Shown: positions 43,161 through 52,517 of the stretch, in pieces | Position numbering within the stretch: the first letter of the stretch is position 1 | Layout: each line of letters starts with the position of its first letter | NCBI GenBank assembly: GCA_963578475.1 | Contig: CAUZCL010000017.1 | Location: forward strand, 1-64,000 | Length of the DNA stretch: 64,000 nucleotides | DNA from: SMYC01 sp963578475 | GTDB lineage: Bacteria > Acidobacteriota > Vicinamibacteria > Marinacidobacterales > SMYC01 | Direction of reading: 5' to 3' | Position numbers and translations under genes: made by a program | Notes under the pieces: generated by a model | The model's input: the letters and a program-made list of their open reading frames with translations, nothing else | Told to the model about the DNA's origin: nothing | Databases searched by the model: none

Positions 43161-45872
43161 TCAGAACTCGAACATCTTTAGCGCCGGTTTTACCGGGCGC
43201 CCGAGCCAGAGAGGTCGACGCAGTTTTCCGGTGGGCGGCCGCGTCTCGGCGAGCCAACGATGATAGACTTCGCGGGATTTCGAGCAGTCGACGAAGACGT
43301 CCCCATAGCGGTCCTCCCCCCGAGCCTTCTGAACGGTTACTTTCTGATGCCAGCAATGCATTCCGGAGATCGGATCCGGCTGGACGGGAAAGGCCAGGTT
43401 TTGATGAACGCCGCCATCGCTCCACCAGATGCGAGAGGAGTCCGGGTCACTGCTCGGAAACGTGGAGAGTGTCTCGACGTGCCGGAGACGCGTGCCGCTG
43501 CCATAATCCTCGAAGCGCACGATGGTCGACGTCCATCGGCTGCCTTCATCAGGCTTCAAGCGCCAGCGGCCGAGATGATGCGAGCACGCGAGTATGCCAG
43601 GCTTGATGGCCTCTGTGACCCACGCGCGGTTGACGAAATAGCCGATCTCTGTGGCGACGTGAAGAAGATCCCCAGTGCTGACCCCGAGCCGTTTCGCATC
43701 GCCGGTGTGGATCCATATGGGGTTGCGGTGCGAGATCTCGTTCAGCCATTTCGAGTTCGCCGAGCGGGTGTGGATCTGCGTCGGCAAGCGAAAGGTCGGT
43801 ATGAGGACGAACTCGCCCTTCGAGCCATCGATGTTGGACGGGTGGACGTGCGAGTGGATGTAGCCCGGCATCGCATATTCCGGCCATCCCCACTCGGCTA
43901 GCGTGCTCGAATAAAGCTCGAGCTTCTTCGACGGGGTTTCGAAGCCGCGCCGGGTCTTGGCCCCGACCTTGACGCCGTCGTCGCCCTTACTCGAGTCGAC
44001 TTCTCGCTGGTAGAGCTCGTAGACATCGTTCTCGATCTCGAAGGCTCCGTATTTGCGCATGTATTGAAGCGGCGTGAGCCCTTCTTCCTCGGCCTTTTCC
44101 GGTAGACCGGGCACGGAGTTCTCGAAAACGTGACGGTAATAGTCGTCGACGGTGAGCTTCTCGCCTTCGCGATACGGAGACTCGAAGTGCTTCCGGATCC
44201 CGAGCGCGCCGTCAGGGTCGATCTTCCACGAGAGCGCGATCCAGAACTCGTCTTCCTCCCAGACCTCCCCAGGATTGGCTTCGTGAGTGAGCTCGACTTT
44301 CTGGCCGCGCCCCTCCATCGCTACCCGCGCGACGGGCTGGCGGAACGAGACCCATTTGCTGGCATGGGTCTCTTGACTCTGAATGTCATGACGCTCGCTC
44401 GCGAGCCCCATGGGAAGGATGTAGTCGGCGAAGAACGCCGATTCGTTCCACGTCGGCGTGAGCGCCACGTGTAGACCCATTTTCTTCTCGTCCTTCAGGA
44501 GCTCCATCCACGCGAGACCATCCGGGTTCGTCCAGACGGGATTGTACACACGCGTGAAATAGACTTCGAGCCTGCCGCGTCCATCGAGGATCAGATGCGG
44601 AAGGAGGAAACCCATCTCGAAATGGCTGAGCGGGTATTCTTTGGGAAATAGCAGCTCGTTCCACTGTTGGTGAGGTTTTGGGTCTTCCCAGAATTCCGGC
44701 TTGAACTTGTTCCACGAGTGGGGGAGGGTGCCGCCTTTCGTGCCGACGCTCCCCGTCAGCACCGTCAAGAACTGGAGAGCGCGCGCGACTTGCCAGCCGC
44801 CGAGATTGCCGGAGGCGGCGCCGCGCCAGACGTGCGAGGCGAAGCGATTGCCGGCAGCGCCGATTTGACGTGCGACGCGCGTGATTTGCTCGGCGGGAAC
44901 CCCGGACTCTTTTTCGGCGAATTCCGGGGTGAACTCCGCGTAGTGCTCGACGAGCGCTTCTATGAAAGCGTCGAAGCTCGCGTCATCCTCGCCGTGGCAC
45001 GCCTTCATGTAGTCCTGCCAATTGACCCAATCGTGGACGAAATCACGGTCGAATAGGTTCTCGACGAGCAAGGTGCGCGCCATCGCCAAGAGCACCGCTG
45101 CTTCGCTTCCCGGCCATGTCGGAAGCCATTCATCGGCCACCGAGGCGGTGTTCGACAAGCGCGGATCCATAACCGCGAGCTTTGCCCCAGAAAGCTTGCC
45201 TTCGAGGATTCGCTGCGCGTGAGGGTTGAAGTAGTGCCCGGATTCGAGATGCGCCGAGAGCAACAAGATGAAGCGCGCATGGGCGTGGTCCGGGCTCGGA
45301 CGATCGGAGCCCAACCAGAGCGCGTAGCCGAGACGCGCGGCGGAGGAGCAAATATTCGTGTGGCTATTATGTCCGTCGATGCCCCACGCTTGTAGAACGC
45401 GATCCATGTGACGTTCGTGGCCGGGGCGGCCCACGTGGTACATCACTTCGTTTCGTCGATCCTCATCGATCGCCTTACGAATGCGCGCGCCGATATCGTC
45501 CAGAGCGGACTCCCACGATACCCGTTCCCATTTGCCCTCGCCCCGGGCGCCACTGCGCTTGAGCGGGTAAAGGATGCGCTCAGGGTCTTTGACTTGATTG
45601 ATGGTCGCTGGGCCTTTCGCACAGTTCTTTCCGCGGCTCCCCGGATGGTATGGGTTGCCTTCGAACTTGCGCACTTCGAGCGTTTCCTTGTCGAGATAGG
45701 CGAGCAGACCGCAAGCCGCTTCGCAGTTGAAGCAAATCGTGGGCACGATCGTGTAGTGCCGCGGTACACGTTCGGGCCAGCGCTTCGGATCGTACTCGAC
45801 CCAGTCGTCCCATTTCTCCGACGGCGGATAGCTCGTGAGCTTACCGGGTGGTGTCAGGCGTGGGATCTTCAT
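43161..45872 (-). CDS. Molybdopterin oxidoreductase catalytic subunit (DMSO reductase/CISM superfamily)
   Basis: A 903-residue molybdo-bis-PGD enzyme. A [4Fe-4S] site is formed by Cys 47, 50, 54 and 84 (ICFNCEAACGLL, NCAKGP). C175 in NICSSAAR is a candidate molybdenum ligand. No Tat signal is visible, so it should face the cytoplasm. Six bases upstream is a fused ferredoxin-NrfD gene, giving a complex-iron-sulfur-molybdoenzyme pair. Cytoplasmic sulfite:quinone oxidoreductase (SoeABC-type) is one candidate; polysulfide or thiosulfate reductases, or an acyl-CoA oxidoreductase, are others. The substrate cannot be read from the sequence. Confidence 0.85.
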   Translation of the reverse strand: MKIPRLTPPGKLTSYPPSEKWDDWVEYDPKRWPERVPRHYTIVPTICFNCEAACGLLAYLDKETLEVRKFEGNPYHPGSRGKNCAKGPATINQVKDPERILYPLKRSGARGEGKWERVSWESALDDIGARIRKAIDEDRRNEVMYHVGRPGHERHMDRVLQAWGIDGHNSHTNICSSAARLGYALWLGSDRPSPDHAHARFILLLSAHLESGHYFNPHAQRILEGKLSGAKLAVMDPRLSNTASVADEWLPTWPGSEAAVLLAMARTLLVENLFDRDFVHDWVNWQDYMKACHGEDDASFDAFIEALVEHYAEFTPEFAEKESGVPAEQITRVARQIGAAGNRFASHVWRGAASGNLGGWQVARALQFLTVLTGSVGTKGGTLPHSWNKFKPEFWEDPKPHQQWNELLFPKEYPLSHFEMGFLLPHLILDGRGRLEVYFTRVYNPVWTNPDGLAWMELLKDEKKMGLHVALTPTWNESAFFADYILPMGLASERHDIQSQETHASKWVSFRQPVARVAMEGRGQKVELTHEANPGEVWEEDEFWIALSWKIDPDGALGIRKHFESPYREGEKLTVDDYYRHVFENSVPGLPEKAEEEGLTPLQYMRKYGAFEIENDVYELYQREVDSSKGDDGVKVGAKTRRGFETPSKKLELYSSTLAEWGWPEYAMPGYIHSHVHPSNIDGSKGEFVLIPTFRLPTQIHTRSANSKWLNEISHRNPIWIHTGDAKRLGVSTGDLLHVATEIGYFVNRAWVTEAIKPGILACSHHLGRWRLKPDEGSRWTSTIVRFEDYGSGTRLRHVETLSTFPSSDPDSSRIWWSDGGVHQNLAFPVQPDPISGMHCWHQKVTVQKARGEDRYGDVFVDCSKSREVYHRWLAETRPPTGKLRRPLWLGRPVKPALKMFEF

Positions 45873-45878
45873 GCAACC

Positions 45879-47396
45879 TCAGGCGAGTGGCAGGGATTGG
45901 CCTGCCTCGACGAACATATCCTCGAAAAGGGCGATGCCAATGAGCGCGAGAATCGCCGCTCCCGTGAAAGCTCCCGCCGCGAGTAGGAAAATCGGGACGA
46001 GGTGGCAGAGCAGGAACACCCACAGCCAGAACCGCACGCGGAACCGTCCTGAGACGATCATCTTTGCTGCGGCTTCACCGTCCGCCGTGGCGTGTCGAGA
46101 GAAAAACTCCGCCCCGAGTGCCAAGAGGCTCATGGCGAGTCCGGCCGCGAGAAGCCGTGATATCGTTGCCTCGCTGCTAGAGAGAAGCCCGAGCGCTGCG
46201 GCGCCCGCGACGACCGCATGCGCAATTAAATGGAGCGGCAGCACCGGGCTTTGCCACAAGTCGCGCCCCTTCGCTTGATTGAAGAGAAACGCGCTATAGA
46301 CGGCGGTGCCGAAAGCACCGACGAGGACGAGGACGAGCAGAAGAGGCGGCGGACGGATTGAAGCGAGAGCGAGTAGCAGTGCTAGGGTCGCGAGCAGTCC
46401 GTAGGCCGTCATAATGTAGGCGCCGCGCGTGAGCCACGAGCCCCATTGTGGTTTCAGCAGGACATAGAAAAACCGCTCGCGCCGCTCGAGCTTGTACACG
46501 AGCAGAAAATTCGTCAAGCCGAGAAAAGCGATCGAGGCAAGAAGCGCCGTCGAGATGGTGGCGAAGGACAAAGGTGCTCCTAGAAGAAGCAAAGACGCGA
46601 GCACGAGGCCGATACCGCCCGAAATGGATTTAGTGAAGAGGTAAGCGGAGACGGTCTTTCCCCAACTTCCGCGATGAGGCTCAGGCGCTGCGTAAACTTT
46701 CTTGGCGCCCTCGGTTTTCGTCGCGTAAGCAGATTCCTCCTGGCTGTGGCGCTCTGATGCGATCCTCCACGCCTCGAGGTCGACACCCGAAGGTGGGGCA
46801 TCGGTCCACATGTAACTCCCGGCGCTATCGGTTGCCCCTGGCGTCAGCGACGCGGCGTCCCCTTCGATGTAGTAGAGCTTCGGCTCTGTTCCTTTTTCGG
46901 GTTTTCTCACTTGCACCGGGTGGAGTGCCAAGAGCGTTGCGATCTCGCTCGAGCTGTCCTCGAGGTCACCGGAGATAATCGCGTGCGTCGGGCATACGTT
47001 GACGCAAGGCGGCTCGAGCCCCACCTCGACGCGGTGAGCGCAATAGTTACATTTCGCCGCCGTCCCGGTAGACGGGTCGATGTGGATGGCGTCGTAGGGG
47101 CATGCTTGCATGCAAGCCTTACAGCCGATGCAGCGTCGGTTGTCGAAGTCGACGATGCCGTCGCCGCGCGTAAAGAGCGCCGTCGTCGGGCAAATCGTCG
47201 TGCACGGAGCTTCGGCGCAATGGTTGCAGCGCATGACACTGAAGGAGCGATGGGTGTTTGGAAAGTTGCCTTTCTCGATATATTTCACCCAGGTGCGATT
47301 GACGCCGATCGGCGTGTCGTGCTCCGACTTGCACGCTACCGTACAGGCGTGGCAGCCGATACATTTTCGATTGTCGATGATGAAGCCGTAATTCAT
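45879..47396 (-). CDS. Fused [4Fe-4S] ferredoxin and NrfD-type membrane subunit
   Basis: Residues 1-170 hold four Cys clusters (CIGCHACTVACKSEH, CNHCAEAPCTTIC, CIGCKACMQACPY, CNYCAHRVEVGLEPPC), as in PsrB-type electron-transfer subunits. From about residue 250 there are eight or so membrane helices (GGIGLVLASLLLLGAPLS, LLALASIRPPPLLLVLVLVG) matching the NrfD/PsrC quinol-binding anchor. In most complexes these are separate genes; here they are one 505-residue protein. It lies six bases upstream of the molybdoenzyme gene. It would pass electrons between quinone and the active site. Confidence 0.85.
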   Translation of the reverse strand: MNYGFIIDNRKCIGCHACTVACKSEHDTPIGVNRTWVKYIEKGNFPNTHRSFSVMRCNHCAEAPCTTICPTTALFTRGDGIVDFDNRRCIGCKACMQACPYDAIHIDPSTGTAAKCNYCAHRVEVGLEPPCVNVCPTHAIISGDLEDSSSEIATLLALHPVQVRKPEKGTEPKLYYIEGDAASLTPGATDSAGSYMWTDAPPSGVDLEAWRIASERHSQEESAYATKTEGAKKVYAAPEPHRGSWGKTVSAYLFTKSISGGIGLVLASLLLLGAPLSFATISTALLASIAFLGLTNFLLVYKLERRERFFYVLLKPQWGSWLTRGAYIMTAYGLLATLALLLALASIRPPPLLLVLVLVGAFGTAVYSAFLFNQAKGRDLWQSPVLPLHLIAHAVVAGAAALGLLSSSEATISRLLAAGLAMSLLALGAEFFSRHATADGEAAAKMIVSGRFRVRFWLWVFLLCHLVPIFLLAAGAFTGAAILALIGIALFEDMFVEAGQSLPLA

Positions 47397-47468
47397 AGTT
47401 TGAAACCGGGAGGCATCCTACCATCGCAGTCCGAATGCGGGCAAGATTAGTTGCGCTAGTATGTTCAC

Positions 47469-48650
47469 GTGACGGGCAAGCTATCACCATCGTCGACCGA
47501 GAAGCGGACCGTTGCGACGCTCGTCAGCCTTCTTGCTCTCGGTCTCGTCGACGCGCAATTACTGTCACCGATACTGACTGAGATCGCCGCGAGCCTCGAC
47601 GCGTCGCCCGAGGCCATCGGACGCACCGTCATCGGTTATGCGATCTGCGCCGCCCTCGCGGCGCTTATCGCCGGTCCCGTGTCGGACCACACGGGACGGG
47701 GCCGATTTCTCATCGGTGCCGGTTGTGTTTTTGCACTCGGTAGCCTTCTAGTCGTCGCTTCCGGTTCCCTTCGCGTTTTCGTCGTAGCGCGTATGGTCAC
47801 GGGCGCTGCCGCCGGCGTGATATCGGCACTGACGGTTGCGGCCATCGCTGACTCCGTTCCCTACGAGAGACGAGGAAGGGCTATGGGCTGGGTCGGCGTG
47901 GCCTACGCAGCGCCGGTGGTCGCGATTCCCGTCGCCGCCAAAATTGCCGAGAACGCGCGCTGGCAAACGATCTATCTCGGGTTCACGTTCGCCGCGTGCC
48001 TCGTTGCTGTCGCTGTTGCCCTATGGTTCGACGAACCGCAGATCCGATCCTATAGTGGGGCCCGCTCGCCTGGCTATTTACGATTCATGAAAGCACGCTC
48101 GACTGCCGCGGGGGCGCTGTCGGCTTTTTTTGTGACCGGCGGACTGACCGGCTTCTTGCTGTTTCTCGGTGCCCACTTGCGCACGGAGGTCGGTCTCTCA
48201 TTGAGCAGCGTCAGCTTGGTCTTTTCTTTGAGCGGTCTCGCCGGTCTGTTCGGTGCACTGGCGGCCGGGCGCCTGTCCGATCGCATAGGAAAAACGCGCG
48301 TCGCGCTCGCGGGCAGTGCGGCGATGGTTGTTTTTCTCGTGGTGGTTCCGTCGACGGCGGGCTTCGTGATGTACACGGCGTTGGGTATGGTTGGTTTGTC
48401 CGCCGCGACGCGCGTGGCACCTCTACAATCGCTCGTGACCCAGCTCGTGACGAGCGAGCATCGAGGTGCTTTCGTGGCTCTACGGAACACGCTCTCGCAG
48501 TGCGGTAACGCGACGGCGGCGGCCCTCGCGTCCATACTTTATCCGTATGGCTTTCAATATATTTGCTGGTTGACCGCCGGCTTCAGCGCGATGGCGGTTA
48601 TCTTGATCCTCCTCATCGAAGAGCCAGAGTCGAAAAAAGAGCAAGAGTAA
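47469..48650 (+). CDS. Major facilitator superfamily transporter
   Basis: The 393-residue polytopic protein starts at GTG. It carries about twelve membrane helices and the MFS loop motif in GRGRFLIGAGCVFALGS and in DRIGKTRVALAGSAAM. Drug or sugar-efflux type is likely, but the substrate is unknown. It is divergent from the ferredoxin-NrfD gene across a 72-base gap and four bases before a hydrolase gene. Confidence 0.82.
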   Translation: MTGKLSPSSTEKRTVATLVSLLALGLVDAQLLSPILTEIAASLDASPEAIGRTVIGYAICAALAALIAGPVSDHTGRGRFLIGAGCVFALGSLLVVASGSLRVFVVARMVTGAAAGVISALTVAAIADSVPYERRGRAMGWVGVAYAAPVVAIPVAAKIAENARWQTIYLGFTFAACLVAVAVALWFDEPQIRSYSGARSPGYLRFMKARSTAAGALSAFFVTGGLTGFLLFLGAHLRTEVGLSLSSVSLVFSLSGLAGLFGALAAGRLSDRIGKTRVALAGSAAMVVFLVVVPSTAGFVMYTALGMVGLSAATRVAPLQSLVTQLVTSEHRGAFVALRNTLSQCGNATAAALASILYPYGFQYICWLTAGFSAMAVILILLIEEPESKKEQE

Positions 48651-48654
48651 ACCG

Positions 48655-49617
48655 TTGGCCAAACGAAAACGTTGGAAGGAAATCCTTCTCGGTCTTCTAC
48701 TCTTGCTCGTGCTCGGGATCACGGTCGGGCTGCCTTTTGCGCTCGTACGGCTCGTCACGCGCGCCGGCACGCGCCCGATGGACTTGAAGCTCACCTCGAC
48801 GCCCGCGGATTACGACCTCGACTATGAGAGCGTCGTTTTCACGTCCACTGACGGTGTCGAGCTTTCCGGCTGGTACATGGGAGGCGTTGACTCGAAGCTC
48901 GTTGTCGCTTGCGGTCACGGGCTTTTTCGCTCGAGGCGCGAGGTTTTGGATCGTGCTGCGTTTTTTCGAAAGCAAGGCTTCGACACGCTCGTCTTTGATT
49001 TCAGGCGCCACGGCGAGAGCACAGGAGAGCGAGTGACTCTCGGCTATCACGAGAAGAATGACTTCGGCAGCGCCGTGCGGTTTCTTCGTGAGCAGCGTCC
49101 GGACGCGAAAGTTCTGCTCTACGGCGTGTCCATGGGTGCCGTGGCGGCGCTGCTCGCCGCGAGCGAGATTGCCGAAGTGGACGCGGTCGTTGCGGACAGT
49201 CCTTTTCTCAACATCGACCACACCGTCATCCATCATCTAGATTTGATTTTCGGTTTGCCGCGCTTTCTGCTCGGGAGCTCTCTCTTGCTCGCTCTCGAGC
49301 TTTCAGCCGGGTTCGACCGCGAAGATTTCGACCTCGAGAAAGCCGTTTCCCGGATGGGCGAGCGCCCTGTTTTGGTTGTCGCGGGCGAAGAAGACCAAAG
49401 GATGCCGCTCGCGCTCCAAGAGCGCGTGTTCGAGGCGTCAGTGAGCGAAACGAGCCGCTTCCGTTCGTTCCCGGACGCGCGGCACGGTGCCGCTTATCGG
49501 ACGGACGCGGAGGCCTACGAGGCCATGCTCACGGAGTTTGTCGAGGACGTTTTGGCACTCAGGAGTCCCGAGCTTCCGGAATCCGCGGATGTAGATAGTA
49601 ACCCCGGGTCTCCGTAA
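48655..49617 (+). CDS. Membrane-anchored alpha/beta hydrolase
   Basis: A hydrophobic N-terminal segment (LLLLLVLGITVGLPFALV) anchors an alpha/beta hydrolase fold. The nucleophile elbow is LLYGVSMGAVAAL (G-x-S-x-G), an Asp lies in VVAGEEDQRMP and the catalytic His in FPDARHGAAYR. The family includes bacterial peptidase-like and lipase-like enzymes (YqkD/BEM46 type). The TTG start follows the MFS stop by four bases, so both are likely co-transcribed. Confidence 0.8.
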   Translation: MAKRKRWKEILLGLLLLLVLGITVGLPFALVRLVTRAGTRPMDLKLTSTPADYDLDYESVVFTSTDGVELSGWYMGGVDSKLVVACGHGLFRSRREVLDRAAFFRKQGFDTLVFDFRRHGESTGERVTLGYHEKNDFGSAVRFLREQRPDAKVLLYGVSMGAVAALLAASEIAEVDAVVADSPFLNIDHTVIHHLDLIFGLPRFLLGSSLLLALELSAGFDREDFDLEKAVSRMGERPVLVVAGEEDQRMPLALQERVFEASVSETSRFRSFPDARHGAAYRTDAEAYEAMLTEFVEDVLALRSPELPESADVDSNPGSP

Positions 49618-49991
49618 TTTTCTTACGCGCCACCGTGCGACCATCGGGGTTGGGACGGTCGGGATAGTGCTCCAGGAAGACGTCACGGATCGTGTCGTAA
49701 TCCTCGAGCGGGGAAATAGCGCTGGCTGAACGCGGCGGTGTTCATGGACTTGTCCCAGTACTGGAGACCGATCCGGATCACGGCTTCGAGCGGACCGGCT
49801 TGAGCGGGAGGCTGTTCGGAATAGCTTTCCGCGTCGACCCAGATAGAGATCTCCTCAGCGTCCACGATCTTGTCGTGGGCGTGAGTCACGTAGTACTTCC
49901 AGAGCCGGAACTCGCGCAACGGCACGAATCTCGCAGCGGGCGCCTCTCCGGGAGAAGGGAGCGTACACTTCACCATCTTGATTCTGGTCAT
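49559..49991 (-). pseudogene. Hypothetical protein gene, frameshifted
   Basis: The first 95 codons (PLREFRLWKYYVTHAHDKIV) end in a short out-of-frame tail. One base earlier the alternative frame reads LEDYDTIRDVFLEHYPDRPN and on to a stop at 49559, making a 140-residue protein. The break falls at a GGGG run (49710-49713). The family is not recognised. The repaired gene overlaps the hydrolase 3' end by about 59 bases. Confidence 0.5.
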
Positions 49992-50174
49992 CAGACTCTC
50001 CCCAAGCGCCTATGCCAACCGGCAGTTACTAGACGGTGTTGGGTCGTCAGTTTCAAATCTGGATAAAGGGTGCGTCGAGTATACTGATTTCGTCCAGGAA
50101 TTTGAAGTCGAATTTGTCACGGATCACCAAATGCGATCGCTTGCATAAACATAGTTGTATCATGTAGTTCTGTC

Positions 50175-50753
50175 GTGACCCTGGCTAATCAACTGACGAT
50201 TTTGCGGATGTGCCTCGTGCCGGGGCTGGTAATCCTGCTGGTTTACGGGTTCTATGGGTGGGCGCTCATCGTCTTCGCGATCGCCGGCGTGACGGACGCG
50301 CTCGATGGTCTCGCCGCCCGGCTTTTGCACCAGCGTACCGAGCTTGGGACCATGCTCGATCCGCTAGCTGACAAGCTCCTCGTGACGTCCTCGCTGGTTG
50401 TTTTGTCCTGGCCGAGCGCCTCGCTCGTCGTGCCCATCCCTGTCTGGATCACCATCCTCTCGATCAGCCGAGATGCGGGGATCTTAGTGGCCGTGCTCGT
50501 CTTCAACGTCTATATCCGGAGACGGAGTTTCCCTCCGAGTTTCTTGGGAAAAGCGACGACGGTGGTCCATATCGTTACGATCTTATGGGTGATCGCGTGC
50601 AACTTTCGAGGGACCGACCATGTGTTGACCGGTTATCTACTAGGGACGGTGGTGGTCCTGGTCGTCGCCTCCGCGCTCCACTACCTATATACGATACAAG
50701 CTATTATTGGCGAAGAGGACACGGTGCCGGGAATCGACAGCTCGTCGCCATGA
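50175..50753 (+). CDS. Second CDP-alcohol phosphatidyltransferase
   Basis: The 192-residue membrane protein has the same motif as PgsA (DALDGLAARLLHQRTELGTM, DPLADK) and four or more hydrophobic helices. It begins at GTG. It could be a second PgsA, phosphatidylserine or cardiolipin-type synthase; the sequence does not decide. It stands alone, convergent with the mltF pseudogene. Confidence 0.82.
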   Translation: MTLANQLTILRMCLVPGLVILLVYGFYGWALIVFAIAGVTDALDGLAARLLHQRTELGTMLDPLADKLLVTSSLVVLSWPSASLVVPIPVWITILSISRDAGILVAVLVFNVYIRRRSFPPSFLGKATTVVHIVTILWVIACNFRGTDHVLTGYLLGTVVVLVVASALHYLYTIQAIIGEEDTVPGIDSSSP

Positions 50754-50756
50754 GCA

Positions 50757-52313
50757 TCAACGCGATCGCTGGGGCGAAGGCGGGGGCGAGAGCGCCTGCT
50801 CTTTGCGCTGTCGCCGGATCTCGCTTTGGCGATAGGCGATGTAGTACTTGTAGACATTGCTGACATATTTTACCGTCTCGCGCGCGATCTCGTGAGCCGC
50901 GATCACTTCGACATTATCGAACCACACATTCGGATCGAGCCCGCTTGCCTCTGCCTTGCGACGCAATCCGCGCACCCGCGCTGGTCCTGCATTGTACGAC
51001 GCGACCGAAAATAGCGTTTGCTCGACCTTGTCCATGTCTTCTCCCGCGAAGTAGCGGTCTCTCACGAAGCGTAGATATTTCGTGCCCGCGTGGATGTTGT
51101 TCTCGAGGATCTCGACGTTGGGAATGCCGACATTCGGGTCCGCTGCCGTTGTTGGAAGAAGCTGCATGACGCCGACCGCTCCCGCACTGCTACGCACGCT
51201 CTGATCGAGGCGGGACTCCTGATAGGCGAGCGCGGCGAGCATGAGATGGTCGAAATCGTATTGGCCACTATATTTCCGGAAGAGATCGATGGTCGCACGG
51301 AACTTGGCCATATCCGAGCTCGAGAGCGCGTGCTCGACCCACTTCGTGTTCTTCAGATAGCGCTTGAAGAGCAAGTTGCCGAGGAGCGTGCCCTTGCGGT
51401 TCGGACGAATGAAGGCGTTCACTGCCTCGGCGAGCTTCGGGCTGTTCTTACGAAAGGCCCAGGCGATCTCGCCGCCGGTGCGCACCGCGAGGTCGTGATG
51501 AGCGGTGATGTTGTCAAAGATTTGAACTCAGAATTCCGCTTTCGTGCTGTCGACGATGACGATAGGGATGAGCCCGGCATTGACCATTTGAAGCAAGTCT
51601 TCGTCTTCCATGTGCTCGTCGGCGAGCACGAGGCGGGCGGGCTCCTTCCCGGCAGCTTGGAGCTCTTCGTTCAAAGACTGCAAGCTCTCCTAATAGCTGC
51701 TCGACGCCCGCACGTGAATCTCTTGGCCGGAGAGGGCGTGAAGCTTGTTCAAAGCTGGCGCACTCGGCCCGGTGACGACGAGTTTGCTAACACCCGTCCA
51801 TCCGGCTTCCGAAAAGTCTACGAGCTTCTGACGCCCTTCTGTGATCGTGAGCTTGGCAACGGCAAGGTCGGCGCGGCCGTCGAGGAGCGCCGGGATCAAC
51901 TGATCTCTGGCGACGGGGATGATGGCGACATGGACTTTGAGGTGCCCTGTATTCAGTTTCTCATTGAGTGCTTTTTCGAACGCTTGAAGCGCCTCGTAGG
52001 TGATTCCCTGCTGAGTGGCGCCGTCGAGAAAATACCCGGTCATGCTGATGGTGACGACGGCCCGGATTACGCGGCGCTCGGTCATGCCGTCGAAGTCTCC
52101 CGTCCATTTCCGGGCGCGCGGAAAAAGGTCCTCCGGAAAAGCCTCCCCGCTGGCCGCGAGGATGAGAGGTTTCGACACGGCCTCTGCTTCCGTTTGCGTG
52201 GCCGTCTCGGGGGCCGCCATGGCGACGTCAACGGTCTCGGTACTGGGATCGGAACCGATGCAACCGGCGCTCAGAGCGAAGACGAGTAGCGTTGACTGGG
52301 CTTTCATGGACAC
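50757..52313 (-). pseudogene. mltF: Membrane-bound lytic transglycosylase MltF, two in-frame nonsense codons
   Basis: One continuous frame encodes a lipoprotein (LVFALSAGC), a solute-binding-like domain (LLDGRADLAVAKLTITEGRQ) and an SLT domain (ALAYQESRLDQSVRSSAGAV, VASYNAGPARV). It is cut by TAG at 51690-51692, after SSSY where family members read SSSYYESL, and by TGA at 51528-51530, after KAEF where a Trp is expected before VQIF. There is no frameshift. MltF trims peptidoglycan at the outer membrane. Both nonsense codons are one substitution from the expected sense codon. Confidence 0.8.
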
Positions 52314-52517
52314 CTCTGCACGAGATCATTCCGCGCGCCAGAGTGCTAAGGGCCCGCCCAAGAATAACTACCCATTTTGGGACGCCGATGCATCCCGTTT
52401 GAATGCGTTGCTCGTCGGTAATATATTCGGATATTATTACTCCTCGCGCCTTGCCAGCCTGGCGCCTCGGCGCCCTAAAATATGAACTTATTCTTTCGCG
52501 GACCCTAAGCTTCAGCG

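Noticed and set aside
51090..52289. A 399-codon plus-strand frame antisense to mltF
   Set aside because: Composition is typical of an antisense shadow and the mltF frame has clear domains on the other strand.
50757..52313. Recoded genetic code with TAG or TGA read as amino acids
   Set aside because: TGA and TAG end many intact genes here, such as alaS (TGA), the anti-sigma gene (TGA) and the transposase (TAG).
52340..52352. Half of a CIRCE-like motif (AGAGTGCTAAG)
   Set aside because: The partner TTAGCACTC half-site at nine-base spacing is absent, and no chaperone gene is adjacent.
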